Assembly (NCBI RefSeq): GCF_011039135.1
Contig: NZ_JAAKEJ010000001.1
Coordinates: 248,001-312,000, forward strand
DNA: 64,000 nt
Direction: 5' to 3'
Source: Desulfovibrio sp. ZJ209
GTDB taxonomy: Bacteria > Desulfobacterota > Desulfovibrionia > Desulfovibrionales > Desulfovibrionaceae
The translations under genes and the position numbers were made by a program. Positions 43,430 through 52,009 of the stretch are shown here, in pieces (the stretch's first letter is position 1; the number at the start of each line of letters is the position of its first letter). Under the pieces are notes generated by a model, which did no database searches, was not told where the DNA came from, and was given only the letters and a program-made list of their open reading frames with translations.

Positions 43430-43963
43430 CTAGAACGGCACCTCGTCCATGCCCGAGGCCTCGGAGGGGAAGGCCGGCCCCAAGTCATCGTCGTGCCGGT
43501 TCTGCCGGCCTTGCGGCGCATGCGGGGCGTTCCTGCCGCCCTGCTGGCCCCCCTGGCGGTTGCCCTGCGGGCGCTGCCGCTGGCCGCCGCCGTCGCCCCA
43601 GTCATTGGGGGCGCCGTCAGGCGCCTGGCCGCGCTCGCCCTTGCGGTCAAGGAACTGGACGCGCTGGGCCTTGATCTCGGTGGTGTAGCGGTCCTGCCCG
43701 GACTGGTCCTGCCATTTACGCGTCTGGAGACTGCCCTCCACGTAGACGAGGCTGCCCTTGGCGAGATAGTTGGCGCAATTTTCCGCCTGGCGCTGGAAAA
43801 CGGAAACGCGGTGCCACTCGGTGCGTTCCACCTTGTTGCCGTCCCTGTCCGTATAGGATTCGTCGGTCGCCACGTTGAGCGTGGCCACCGGGGAACCGCT
43901 CTGGGTGTAGCGGAGTTCGGGGTCGCGGCCGAGACGGCCGATGAGCATGACCTTGTTCAGCAT
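43430..43963 (-). CDS. ssb: Single-stranded DNA-binding protein
   Basis: The 177-residue product has the SSB OB-fold from residue 1 to about 108: MLNKVMLIGRLGRDPELRYT, then WHRVSVFQRQAENCANYLAK and LVYVEGSLQTRKWQDQSGQD. It is followed by a Gln/Gly/Arg-rich linker and the acidic tip MDEVPF that recruits partner proteins. It coats single-stranded DNA during replication, repair and recombination. It stands alone; the next gene on the same strand is 66 bases upstream. An inverted repeat GCCGGGCGCC/GGCGCCCGGC at 43391-43412 just past its stop may help termination, though its T-tract is poor. Confidence 0.97.
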   Translation of the reverse strand: MLNKVMLIGRLGRDPELRYTQSGSPVATLNVATDESYTDRDGNKVERTEWHRVSVFQRQAENCANYLAKGSLVYVEGSLQTRKWQDQSGQDRYTTEIKAQRVQFLDRKGERGQAPDGAPNDWGDGGGQRQRPQGNRQGGQQGGRNAPHAPQGRQNRHDDDLGPAFPSEASGMDEVPF

Positions 43964-44028
43964 GTAAGGCTCCTGCGCGCGGGCTGCCCCGCGCCAAGCT
44001 GGCTAGGGTGAGGCGGAAGTGGGCGCCC

Positions 44029-44367
44029 CTACTCGGTGTAGGCGCGCTCCAGCGCGTCCAGCGCGTCTTCCAGATCGTCACTCAGGGCATTGGCCTTGCG
44101 GGCGTCCCAGTCGGCGAGCGCGGCTTCAAGATCGGCCTTGAGGCGCGCGGCCTCGCGGATGCCCGGGCCCATGGCCTGCTTGCGCGCCTCGGACCATTTC
44201 ATGAAGCGCAGGCCCTCGTCCAGGCGGCGCACGAGCTCGAGCACGCCGCGCCCCTCGCTCTTCACCGGCACGGTGCCGGCCAGCCTGACGAGCCTGGGCC
44301 AGTATTCCTCCACGAGGTCGTCGTTCCACGTGACCGCCGTGACCCTGATTTGCAGCACTTTGCCCAT
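44029..44367 (-). CDS. Small hypothetical protein at the end of the acyl-CoA carboxylase operon
   Basis: The 112-residue product starts at the ATG at 44367, with GGGAGG upstream. It is helical and acidic towards the end (ADWDARKANALSDDLEDALD). No family is recognised. It begins 11 bases after the lipoyl-like protein gene and is the last gene of the accC-accAD unit, so it may be a subunit or assembly factor of the carboxylase. That is inference from position alone. Confidence 0.65.
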   Translation of the reverse strand: MGKVLQIRVTAVTWNDDLVEEYWPRLVRLAGTVPVKSEGRGVLELVRRLDEGLRFMKWSEARKQAMGPGIREAARLKADLEAALADWDARKANALSDDLEDALDALERAYTE

Positions 44368-44378
44368 GGTGGCCTCCC

Positions 44379-45029
44379 TTAGTCGGTTTCCTTCCATTCG
44401 GTCTGGACGCGCATGATGACATCCTGAATGGCCGGGAGCTGGTCGCGCGGGCACACGCCGATGAGCGGCGCGCCGGCGTCCATGTTTTCGTTATAGGTGA
44501 AATACACCGAGTAAATGACGCCCTCGGGGCCGGAATAGCGCAGAGGCGCCTCGCGCTTCATGCGCGACATGATGAGCAGCTCCATGCCGTCGCGCACGGC
44601 CACGGAATGCGCGTCCGAGGCGCGGATCTTCTTGTCCACCTCGGGGGTGAAATAATACTTGGCCCGCTCCGGCGCGCGAAAGAGGTGCAGCGCCTTGCGC
44701 AGGATGATGGCCTGCACTTCCTCGCGGGTGAGCTTGTGGCGCAGCACCGCGAGCGCGGTGCCGGCCTCCACGAAGGCGCCTTCCAGCTCGTCGCGCACCG
44801 CCGAGATCTCGCCCTTTTCCGGCACGCAGATGGGCTTGGGGTTGCGCTCGCGCTCCAGCGTGGCCACGAGGGTGCCGGGCTTTTCCTTCCATTGGCCTTG
44901 CGGGCCGTGCACCTTGTCGCCGGGCTTGAGGCCGGCGAAAGTCACCTTGCCGGTATGCGGGGCCGCGATGACGATCTCCCGGTAAGGGGAGTCCTTGATG
45001 CCGTCGAGCAGCGCGGAAATGTCGATCAT
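44379..45029 (-). CDS. Biotin/lipoyl-domain-like protein of the acyl-CoA carboxylase operon
   Basis: The 216-residue product has a half-barrel-like N-terminal part: IVIAAPHTGKVTFAGLKPGD, then ICVPEKGEISAVRDELEGAF and VEAGTALAVL. These resemble the two halves of a biotinyl/lipoyl domain ('G.v......Gd.V..G..l..le'). The position of the modified lysine, normally (A/V)MKM, shows no lysine; the turn reads PEKGEISAV. It may be a carrier that lost or moved its lysine, or a structural subunit. It follows the fused carboxyltransferase gene by 33 bases in the same direction, so a role in the carboxylase complex is likely. The C-terminal half is not recognised. Confidence 0.55.
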   Translation of the reverse strand: MIDISALLDGIKDSPYREIVIAAPHTGKVTFAGLKPGDKVHGPQGQWKEKPGTLVATLERERNPKPICVPEKGEISAVRDELEGAFVEAGTALAVLRHKLTREEVQAIILRKALHLFRAPERAKYYFTPEVDKKIRASDAHSVAVRDGMELLIMSRMKREAPLRYSGPEGVIYSVYFTYNENMDAGAPLIGVCPRDQLPAIQDVIMRVQTEWKETD

Positions 45030-45062
45030 GCTTTTCCTGTGCGGGGCCGCGTCCTGCGCCCG

Positions 45063-47309
45063 CTAGCGGTAATAGAGGTTCCTGCCGCCGATGGTCATCA
45101 GGGCCTGCTTCAGGTTGGTGCGGATCTGCCGCCTGTCCCAGATGCCCTGGATGTGGCCGCGTGACAGGGCGCGGTAGGAGCGGTGGTACTTGGGCGGGAT
45201 GTCCATGCCCGTGGTCTCCTTGATGACGCCGGGCCCGGCGAAGCCGATATTGGAGGAGCGCACGGCGAACTGGTAGGGCGAGCAGCCGAGGAAGCTCGCC
45301 ACCGGGCCGGCGAAGGAATTGGTGTCGTACAGCACCATGTAGAGCCCGCCGGACTCGATATAGCGGCGCACGGCCACGGTGCAGCGCGGCATCTGGATGA
45401 CGCCGTGCGTGCCCTCCTGGATGCGGATGCCGGCCGTGCCGTGCACATAGGCGAGGAAGGGTTGGCGCTTCTTGGCGGCGCGCTCGGCCGCCTCCACGAA
45501 CTTGAAGCCCTCGGCCGCGCCCACGGAGCCGCCGCGGAAGGTGCCCATGAGCATGGCCACCACCATCTTGATATTGTCGATGCGCGCCTCGAAGGTCATG
45601 CAGCCGCTCTTGGCGCCGGTCTTTTTCTGCGCCGCGGCGATGCGCTCGGCAAAGCCCGGGAAGTCCAGCGGGTTGCCGGCCTCGATCTCGCTGTTGAACT
45701 CAAAAACCGAGCCCTCGTCGAACACGTTTTTCACATACCATTCCGGCTCCATGGGGAAGTGGTAGCCGCAATGGCTGCAAACGCCGGCGAATTCGGCGAA
45801 AAGGTCGGGCCCCCAGAGGTCGAGGCAGCCGTAAGAGGCGCTGTTGGGGCAGGTGACGGCGCGGTCGATCTTGTAGCGCGGCGAGATGTAGTTCCACTTG
45901 CGGCGCCGGCCGTCGCCCGACCACGCGGAAAGCGCGGTGAGCTCGCTCGCGGCGTCCTCCTTCTTGGCGCGCGGTCCGGCGATCTTGTGCAGCGGCGAGA
46001 AAAGGCGCCCCTTGAAGGTCTCCCACTCGTTGCCCACTTCTTCCATGAAGCCGCTGAGCTTGCGGCGGTGCTTGCGGTAAAAATCGTACTTGAAGGCCAC
46101 CCAGGGCTTGCTCGCCCAGTCCCAGAAGGCCGTGGCCGTCTTGGTGAGGAAGGGGCGGCGGTCACGCGCGGCGTTGCGCGAGAGCCTGAGGAACTTCTGC
46201 TGGCGGCGTTCGCGCAGCCGCAGCTTTGCCGCCGGGGTGAGGCCCCAGCGCATGTGCATCTCGTCGAGGTTGGCCTCGGGATTGCGACGCCGCGACAGCG
46301 CGAGCCCCCGGAACATGGGGAGCCTGCGCGTGGAGATGACCACCTCGTCCGTGGCGCGCAGCACCTCCTGCCGCAAATTGCGGAAAAACTCGAAGTGCCA
46401 GGGCCGGGCGCCCAAGGGGGGCTCCTGCACGATGCGGTCGATATACCCGAAGCGCAAATTGTCTTCGGCCGTGATGTGCAGGTTTTCGGCGCAATGCTCG
46501 ATGAGCTCGGGCGTGGCGCGCTCGCCGGCCTTGAGGCGCCCCTCGATGGCCGCCGCGCCCTCGGGCGAGATGACGGAATAATAGCCGTGCGAGAGCATGA
46601 GCCGCTTGTCGGCGAGGCCGATGGCCTCGGCGCCGCCGGAGCCGCCCTCGGAGATGACGGCCACCACGGGCACGCGCAGGCCGGCCATGCCGTAGATGTT
46701 GCGGGCGATCTGCTGGGCCGCGCCGGGATAGTCCTCGATGGGGTAGGAGCCGGGCGTGAAGATGTAGGCATGGATGGGGATGCCCTCGGTCTCGGCGACG
46801 CGCATGTATTGCAGGGCCTTGGCGTTGCCCCAGGGCTTCACCGAGCCGCCGTTGCGGAACTCGGCGCCGTGGCCCTTTTCCTGCCCGATGACGAGCACGG
46901 ACTGCTGGTAGGTCTTCTTGCCGCGGCGGCGGATGATGACCGCCCGCGCGATGAGCATGCTCGGGTCGAGGCTGTGCTCGTCCTGGCCGCCCACCTCGGT
47001 GAAGTTGTCGTAGACGTTTTCAAGGATGTCGCGCAGGCAGATGCGCTGTGGGTGGCGCACGATGCGCACCTTGTCCATGGGCGTGATCTCGTTGTCGAGG
47101 CGCCGCTCCACATACGAGAACAGATCCTCCACAGTGGCCAGCTCGGCGTAAGGGTCCTCGAGGGAGCCGTCGGCCGCGCGCCTGGCGAAGCCGTCCAGCC
47201 GCTCGCGCAAAAGGTCGGCGTTGTCCGCGTGCTTGCCCGCGAAAATATCCTGCAGGTAGGCGAGCCTGTCGCGCAGGCTCTGGATGCGTTTTGCGATATT
47301 GTTGTCCAT
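45063..47309 (-). CDS. Fused acetyl/acyl-CoA carboxylase carboxyltransferase (AccA-AccD)
   Basis: The 748-residue product joins both carboxyltransferase subunits. The first part (about 1-310) is AccA-like: PMDKVRIVRHPQR, VLVIGQEKGH, FRNGGSVKPWGNAKALQYMR, SEGGSGGAEAIGLADKRLML. The second part (about 480-748) is AccD-like, with a four-cysteine zinc ribbon (TCPNSASYGC and GVCSHCGYHF) and FEARIDNIKMVVAMLMGTF, then HGTAGIRIQEGTHGVIQMP. A linker of about 150 charged residues lies between. The enzyme moves the carboxyl group from carboxybiotin to acetyl-CoA (or another acyl-CoA) to start fatty-acid synthesis. accC lies 20 bases upstream. The order alpha-then-beta is notable, since most bacteria keep two genes. 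Confidence 0.9.
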   Translation of the reverse strand: MDNNIAKRIQSLRDRLAYLQDIFAGKHADNADLLRERLDGFARRAADGSLEDPYAELATVEDLFSYVERRLDNEITPMDKVRIVRHPQRICLRDILENVYDNFTEVGGQDEHSLDPSMLIARAVIIRRRGKKTYQQSVLVIGQEKGHGAEFRNGGSVKPWGNAKALQYMRVAETEGIPIHAYIFTPGSYPIEDYPGAAQQIARNIYGMAGLRVPVVAVISEGGSGGAEAIGLADKRLMLSHGYYSVISPEGAAAIEGRLKAGERATPELIEHCAENLHITAEDNLRFGYIDRIVQEPPLGARPWHFEFFRNLRQEVLRATDEVVISTRRLPMFRGLALSRRRNPEANLDEMHMRWGLTPAAKLRLRERRQQKFLRLSRNAARDRRPFLTKTATAFWDWASKPWVAFKYDFYRKHRRKLSGFMEEVGNEWETFKGRLFSPLHKIAGPRAKKEDAASELTALSAWSGDGRRRKWNYISPRYKIDRAVTCPNSASYGCLDLWGPDLFAEFAGVCSHCGYHFPMEPEWYVKNVFDEGSVFEFNSEIEAGNPLDFPGFAERIAAAQKKTGAKSGCMTFEARIDNIKMVVAMLMGTFRGGSVGAAEGFKFVEAAERAAKKRQPFLAYVHGTAGIRIQEGTHGVIQMPRCTVAVRRYIESGGLYMVLYDTNSFAGPVASFLGCSPYQFAVRSSNIGFAGPGVIKETTGMDIPPKYHRSYRALSRGHIQGIWDRRQIRTNLKQALMTIGGRNLYYR

Positions 47310-47329
47310 TTCGCCCTTTGCTCGCGCCC

Positions 47330-48802
47330 TCAGAAGCGGAGGATGCGCCCGGTATTGGCCTTGAGGAAATTCACGTTGGACCTGAGCGGCTCGCCCGCGC
47401 CGTTGACGCCCTCGAGCTTGAGGGAATCGAGAAAGGCAAGGCCCCGCTCCTTGGCTTCGTCGATGTCCTTGCCCCAGATGATGGCGAGCGCCAGATTGGG
47501 GTCAAATTCCGTAGGAATTTCGTAAGGATGGTCCAGCGGCACATGGGTGAGCACGGTGAGCCAGGGCGCCGGCGTCCACGAGAAATGCTCGATGCGACCA
47601 ACCCAGGGGGTGAAATTGTTGTCCGGGTCTTCGGCGATGAGGCGGTATTCCACGCCGACGCCCTCGGTGGCGATCTCCGCCTGGGTGTAGCCCAGGGGCT
47701 CCCCGAGGCCCGTGCGGATCTGCTCGGCGATGAGGTCAACGCCCTCCTCGCCGCGCACGCGCGCGATGCAGGCCGAAACGCCGTTCTCCACCTGGATGCG
47801 CGTGTTCACCTCCATGAGGAAGGGCTCGCCCTTGCGGGTGACGATCCACTCCCATGTGCCCACATTGTCGTAGCCCACCTTTTTCGCCATGGCGAGGGAA
47901 TAATCCACGATGTCGGTGAGCACGCGGTTGGCGTCAAAGGTGTAGTGCAGGGTCTCCGGGGCGAAGCCCGGGGCCACCTCGATGCGCTTCTGGAGGCCCG
48001 TGGACTGGATGGAGCAGTTGCGCGTGCCGAAATGCACGGGGTTGCGGCCCGAACGGTCGGAAACGATCTGCACTTCCAGATGGTTGAAATCCGTGATGCG
48101 CTGCTCGATGAGCACGCCCTCGTCCTTGAACTGGCGCAACGCGTAGTTGCGGATGCGGCGATAGACGGAGCGGAACTGGTCCGGGTCGTAGACCTCCTCG
48201 ATGCCCATGCCGCCGCCGCCCGCCGAGGCCTTGACGAGCACGAGCGGCCGCTGGATGCCCTGCGCCTCCTGGAACTCGAAGACGGACTTGGCGATGCGCT
48301 CGGCCTCCAGCTCGTCATAGATGGGCCGGTCGGAGCCGGGCACCGTGGGCACGTTGAGGCTGCGCGCGAGGCGCTTGGTGTTGATCTTGTCGCCGAGCTC
48401 GCGGATGATCTTCCACGAGGGGCCGATGAAGATCATGGCGCGGTCGCGCTTGGTCACGCGGCGGGCGAAGCGGAAGTCCTCGGCAAAGAAGCCGTAGCCG
48501 GGGTGCACGGCGGTTGCGCCCGCCTCGTCGGCCACGGCCATGAGCTCGTTGGCGTCATGGTAGGAGGAGACGCGGAACAGGCTTTTTTCGCCGCCGATGC
48601 GGCGCGCCAGCTCCACATGGCCCGAGGCTTCGTCCTCCCCGGTATAGATGGCGGCAAAGCCCACGCCGAGCTTGCGGCAGGCCTGCATGATGCGCATGGC
48701 GATCTCGCCCCGGTTGGCCACGAGCACCTTGTGGCCCGAGAGGTCCGGGGCCGGGGCGGCCTCCGGTGCCGCTTTCTTCTTGCTGTCCTGGGCCTTGCTC
48801 AC
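47330..48802 (-). CDS. accC: Biotin carboxylase subunit of acyl-CoA carboxylase
   Basis: The 490-residue product is a biotin carboxylase with the opening HKVLVANRGEIAMRIMQACR (24-43), the ATP-grasp glycine loop KASAGGGGMGIEEV (about 190-203), RNCSIQSTGLQKRIEVAP and the active-site strand EVNTRIQVENGVSA, where the common form has VEHPVTE. The catalytic Glu, Asn and Arg are kept, but His is replaced by Asn. It carboxylates biotin on a carrier with ATP and bicarbonate. The start is GTG at 48802 with GGGGAG 6 bases upstream. It is the first gene of the carboxylase operon. No obvious biotin carrier with an MKM motif is encoded beside it. Confidence 0.92.
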   Translation of the reverse strand: MSKAQDSKKKAAPEAAPAPDLSGHKVLVANRGEIAMRIMQACRKLGVGFAAIYTGEDEASGHVELARRIGGEKSLFRVSSYHDANELMAVADEAGATAVHPGYGFFAEDFRFARRVTKRDRAMIFIGPSWKIIRELGDKINTKRLARSLNVPTVPGSDRPIYDELEAERIAKSVFEFQEAQGIQRPLVLVKASAGGGGMGIEEVYDPDQFRSVYRRIRNYALRQFKDEGVLIEQRITDFNHLEVQIVSDRSGRNPVHFGTRNCSIQSTGLQKRIEVAPGFAPETLHYTFDANRVLTDIVDYSLAMAKKVGYDNVGTWEWIVTRKGEPFLMEVNTRIQVENGVSACIARVRGEEGVDLIAEQIRTGLGEPLGYTQAEIATEGVGVEYRLIAEDPDNNFTPWVGRIEHFSWTPAPWLTVLTHVPLDHPYEIPTEFDPNLALAIIWGKDIDEAKERGLAFLDSLKLEGVNGAGEPLRSNVNFLKANTGRILRF

Positions 48803-48948
48803 GCGATTCTCCCCAAAAGGCTCTGCGGTACGCGCCTTGCGGCGCGGGCTTGTGGGAAACGGCCTTCCGGCATATCCTGCGGCCGCCAGCTTTCGCGGGG
48901 CTTGCGCGCAACGGCGCGGCGCCGTTTTCACCATCAAGGGATGATTCT

Positions 48949-49842
48949 ATGCAAAATCCGCAAGAAGTCCAGCATGCCGTGGCCGGCTTGCGCTCGGCGC
49001 TCGAGCGCGGCGGCGCCGACCTTTCGCGGGCTCCCGTGGCGCTCGTGCTCGGCACGGGCCTTTCCGGCCTTGGCGAAACGCTCGTGTCCGGGGCGGGCAG
49101 CGTGCGCGTGCCTTTCTCCGAGGTGCCGGGCATGCCGCGCCCGGGCGTGGATTCGCATGCCGGGGCCTTCGTGTGGGGGCGGCTTGCCGGCGTGCCCGTG
49201 CTGGCGCAACTGGGCCGCTGCCACCTCTATGAGGGGCGCACGCCGGCCGAAGTCTGCATGGGGGTGCGCGTCATGGCGGCCCTCGGCGCCCGCGCGCTCG
49301 TCATCACCAACGCGGCCGGCGCGCTCGACCCCTTCTTCGAGGCCGGCTCCCTCATGTGCATCGCGGACATGATCAACCACACCGGCGTTTCGCCGCTCAC
49401 CGGCCCCAACTGCGACGACTTCGGCGAGCGCTTCCCGGACATGAGCGCGCCCTATGACCGTGAGTTCCGCAAGCTCGCGCGGGCCGCGGCGCTCAGGCTC
49501 GGGATACGGCTGGAAGAGGGCGTCTATATCGGCGTCCACGGCCCGGAAATGGAGACCCCGGCGGAAACGCGCATGTACCGCCAGTGGGGGGCCGACGCCG
49601 TGGGCATGAGCACCGTGCTCGAGGTCATCGCCGCGCGCCACATGGGCCTGCGCGTGCTCGGCATCTCCTGCCTGACCAACAAGAACCTGCCGGACTGCAT
49701 GGCGCCCGCGCCGCTTGCCGAGGTCATAGCCGTGGCCGGGCGCGCCGGGGAGGCGCTGGGCCGGCTGCTGGTGGAGCTGCTGCCGGGCCTCGCGGAAGCC
49801 ACGGCCCGGGGGCTCGCGGACCAGGGGCAGCGGCGCCGGTGA
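48949..49842 (+). CDS. Purine nucleoside phosphorylase
   Basis: The 297-residue product is a trimeric-type purine nucleoside phosphorylase. It shows APVALVLGTGLSGLGE, RCHLYEGRTPAEVCMGVRVM, ITNAAGALDPFFEAGSLMCI, GVHGPEMETPAETRMYRQWG and DAVGMSTVLEVIAARHMGLR. These include the phosphate site, the base-contacting Glu in the E-T-P region and the AGMST ribose site. It splits inosine and guanosine for purine salvage. It starts at an ATG with AAGGGA upstream, divergently from accC, and ends 82 bases before the CNNM/CBS gene. Confidence 0.93.
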   Translation: MQNPQEVQHAVAGLRSALERGGADLSRAPVALVLGTGLSGLGETLVSGAGSVRVPFSEVPGMPRPGVDSHAGAFVWGRLAGVPVLAQLGRCHLYEGRTPAEVCMGVRVMAALGARALVITNAAGALDPFFEAGSLMCIADMINHTGVSPLTGPNCDDFGERFPDMSAPYDREFRKLARAAALRLGIRLEEGVYIGVHGPEMETPAETRMYRQWGADAVGMSTVLEVIAARHMGLRVLGISCLTNKNLPDCMAPAPLAEVIAVAGRAGEALGRLLVELLPGLAEATARGLADQGQRRR

Positions 49843-49923
49843 TTGCCAAAGCCCCGGCCCCGGGCTAGGATGGAAACGACCGCGCCCACCAAGGGGCGGC
49901 GAACCACTTGCCGGGATGCCTGC

Positions 49924-50973
49924 ATGTTGACGCTGTTTCTGGCCGTTGGCGTGGCCGTGTTCGTGTCCTTTTTCTGTTCCCTCGCCGAGGCCGCGCTCTA
50001 CGCGGTGCCGTGGTCGGCCATCGAGCGCCTGCGCAGCGAGGGCAAGACCGTGGGCAAGCTCCTCTACAGGATGCGCAGCGACGTGGACCGCCCCATCGCG
50101 GCCATCCTCACCCTCAACACCGTGGCCAACACCGCGGGCTCGGCCATTGCGGGCGCCGCCTTCCTCGCCGTGTTCGGCGCCTCGCACATGGCGCTCTTCG
50201 CCACCGGCTTCACCGTGGTCATCCTGGCCTTCGGCGAGATCGTGCCCAAGACGCTGGGCGTGGCCTATGCCACCCCCGTGGCCGCCATGCTGGCGCGGCC
50301 GCTCACGCTCATCATCCGGGTGCTCTCGCCGCTGCTCTGGCTCACCGGGCTCCTGACGCGGCTGCTCTCGCCGAAATCCGGCAAGCCCGAGGTCTCGGAA
50401 GACGACATCCGCGCCATGACCAGCCTCTCGCGCAAGGCCGGCCGCATCCAGGCCTATGAGGAGCACTTCGTCCGCAATGTGCTCTCGCTGGACCAGAAGC
50501 GCGTCCACGAGATCATGACCCCGCGCACGGTGGTCTTTTCCCTGCCGGACGACCTCACCGTGGCTGAGGCCTACAAGGACCCGCGCATCTGGCACTTCAG
50601 CCGCATCCCGGTCTACGGCGAGGACAACGAAGACCTCGTGGGCCTCGTGGAGCGGCGCACGCTCGGCCGCTGCTACGCCGAGGACAAGCTCGACCTTCCG
50701 CTCTCGGCCATCATGCGGCCGCTGCATTTCGTGCAGGAAAGCCAGACCCTTGACGTGCTCTTGCGCGAGCTTTTGGGCGAGCGCGTGCACCTTTTCGCCG
50801 TGCTCGACGAATACGGCGGCCTTGCCGGCGTGGTCTCGCTGGAGGATGTGCTGGAAGAGATCCTCGGCAGCGAGATCATGGACGAAAGCGACAATGTGGC
50901 CGACCTGCGGGCTCTCGCGCGCGAGCGGCGCAAGGCCCTCACGCGCAAGGCGGCGTCGCAGGCCCGCGAATGA
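49924..50973 (+). CDS. CNNM/CBS-domain membrane protein (CorC/HlyC-like)
   Basis: The 349-residue product begins with three or four membrane segments of the DUF21/CNNM domain (LTLFLAVGVAVFVSFFCSLA, LTLNTVANTAGSAIAGAAFL, VVILAFGEIVPKTLGVAYAT). The latter two strings are family signatures ('N...Nt..s', 'f.EiiPK..g'). A CBS pair follows: VHEIMTPRTVVFSLPDDLTV and LFAVLDEYGGLAGVVSLEDV. There is no CorC_HlyC transporter-associated domain at the end. Such proteins are thought to take part in magnesium export or related ion balance. ATG at 49924 places the first residue at the membrane segment; an upstream frame from 49843 is less likely. Confidence 0.88.
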   Translation: MLTLFLAVGVAVFVSFFCSLAEAALYAVPWSAIERLRSEGKTVGKLLYRMRSDVDRPIAAILTLNTVANTAGSAIAGAAFLAVFGASHMALFATGFTVVILAFGEIVPKTLGVAYATPVAAMLARPLTLIIRVLSPLLWLTGLLTRLLSPKSGKPEVSEDDIRAMTSLSRKAGRIQAYEEHFVRNVLSLDQKRVHEIMTPRTVVFSLPDDLTVAEAYKDPRIWHFSRIPVYGEDNEDLVGLVERRTLGRCYAEDKLDLPLSAIMRPLHFVQESQTLDVLLRELLGERVHLFAVLDEYGGLAGVVSLEDVLEEILGSEIMDESDNVADLRALARERRKALTRKAASQARE

Positions 50974-51013
50974 GCGCATGCGCCTTGACAACCTCCAAGG
51001 AATGATTCCTGTA

Positions 51014-51042
51014 TTGTCAGCAGGCGCAAAACCGGCTATACT
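51014..51042 (+). promoter_or_regulatory. Sigma70-type promoter of ccmE
   Basis: TTGTCA (51014-51019) and TATACT (51037-51042) are 17 bases apart, close to the consensus. Transcription would begin near 51049, giving a 65-base leader before the ccmE ATG at 51114. Confidence 0.6.
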
Positions 51043-51113
51043 TTTCCCACTCTATCGGCAGCCAAACAGCGGCGCCGCCCCGGCATGGGGCGCTGCGCCG
51101 GGACGGAGCACGC

Positions 51114-51527
51114 ATGGCGCGCAAGAAAACCACACGCCTCTATGTCGCCGCCTTCCTCCTCTTTTTGGGCGGCGTGGGCTTTCTCGCCTACACCGGCTTT
51201 GCGGAGAACAGCGTCTACTTCCTCAATGTGGCCGAGGCCCGCGCGGCCACGCAGGAACGGCTCACGGCCGCGCGCATCTTCGGCACCGTGGCGCGGGAGG
51301 GCATCGAAAAGCCGGCGGACGCCATGGGCGTCAGCTTCCGCCTTGAGGACAAGGACGACGCGGCGGTCATCCTGCCTGTGGATTACCGCGGCGTGGTGCC
51401 GGATGCCTTCAAGCCCGGCGCGGAGGTCATCGTCGAGGGCGGCATGGGCAAGGGCGGCCGCTTCTCCGCCAAGGTGCTCATGACCAAGTGCCCCTCCAAG
51501 TACCAAAAGGAAAACCGCACGAGCTAG
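51114..51527 (+). CDS. ccmE: Cytochrome c maturation heme chaperone CcmE, Cys-type
   Basis: The 137-residue product has one N-terminal membrane anchor (about residues 9-27) and a periplasmic OB-fold. It carries heme covalently to apocytochromes c. The heme-binding motif is C-x-x-x-Y (Cys126, Tyr130 in TKCPSKY) instead of the usual H-x-x-x-Y. This cysteine form is known from Desulfovibrio CcmE and from archaea, and agrees with the taxonomic call. VDYRGVVPDAFKPGAEVIVE matches the family's 'Y.GilPdlF..G..vv..G'. No other ccm gene follows: the gene is followed by the second copy of the 300-bp repeat. Confidence 0.92.
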   Translation: MARKKTTRLYVAAFLLFLGGVGFLAYTGFAENSVYFLNVAEARAATQERLTAARIFGTVAREGIEKPADAMGVSFRLEDKDDAAVILPVDYRGVVPDAFKPGAEVIVEGGMGKGGRFSAKVLMTKCPSKYQKENRTS

Positions 51528-51604
51528 GGGCCTTTCCTGACACAATTCAAGGGGCTGCTTCTAAGAGTTCAGTCATTCAGCATCGTCGCCGAACCTTCCA
51601 CCGT

Positions 51605-51904
51605 CCGTCTGGAGCGAAGCGGAAGACGGTGCTGGTGCCGGAAGAATCCTAAAAAATAAGATTTTTTGCTGCTGGCAAGGAAGACAAAAATTGCGCTAGC
51701 CGTTGGCGAGTCCACGAGCCTTACGGATAGCGACAGTGGCAGCGTTGGCTGTCCTGCGCGGTAACTAACTGCTGTCTTCATCCGTAGCTTCCTGCGTCGC
51801 AACGGCTGAAGCTCCGAAGGGAGTGTACTCAAGTACTCGACCGAGGAAATTTTTTTCTGACGCAGTCAGCAGCAAAAAGGCTGTTTTTGACGGATAATTT
51901 CGGC
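51605..51904 (-). repeat. 300-bp nested intergenic repeat, copy 2 (reverse)
   Basis: Read on the minus strand it begins GCCGAAATTATCCGTC (at 51904) and ends with AGACGG (at 51605). The hairpin arms are TTTTTGCTGCTG and CAGCAGCAAAAA, again 12 exact pairs although their sequence differs from copy 1. Unit B (51693-51812) is inserted inside the right part of the hairpin, between CTTCGGA and AATTTTT. The empty site is seen uninterrupted in copy 1 as CTTCGGAAATTG. It lies between the convergent ccmE and spermidine-synthase-like genes. Confidence 0.9.
51693..51812 (-). repeat. 120-bp palindromic unit B in repeat copy 2
   Basis: The unit is exactly 120 bases with the same ends and the same terminal AGCCGTTG/CAACGGCT and inner pairs as the unit at 43007-43126. 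The open frame after the internal ATG is kept, with several amino-acid changes. Here it interrupts the hairpin unit. Confidence 0.88.
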
Positions 51905-52009
51905 GTCCCTGAGCAGCATAGGCGCATCACCATCGCAAGAACGCGCCCAAACCTTCCCTAAAAAAGCTCCCCCGGCAGAACCAACGGCTCCAAAAGCCGC
52001 TTCCCGGCT

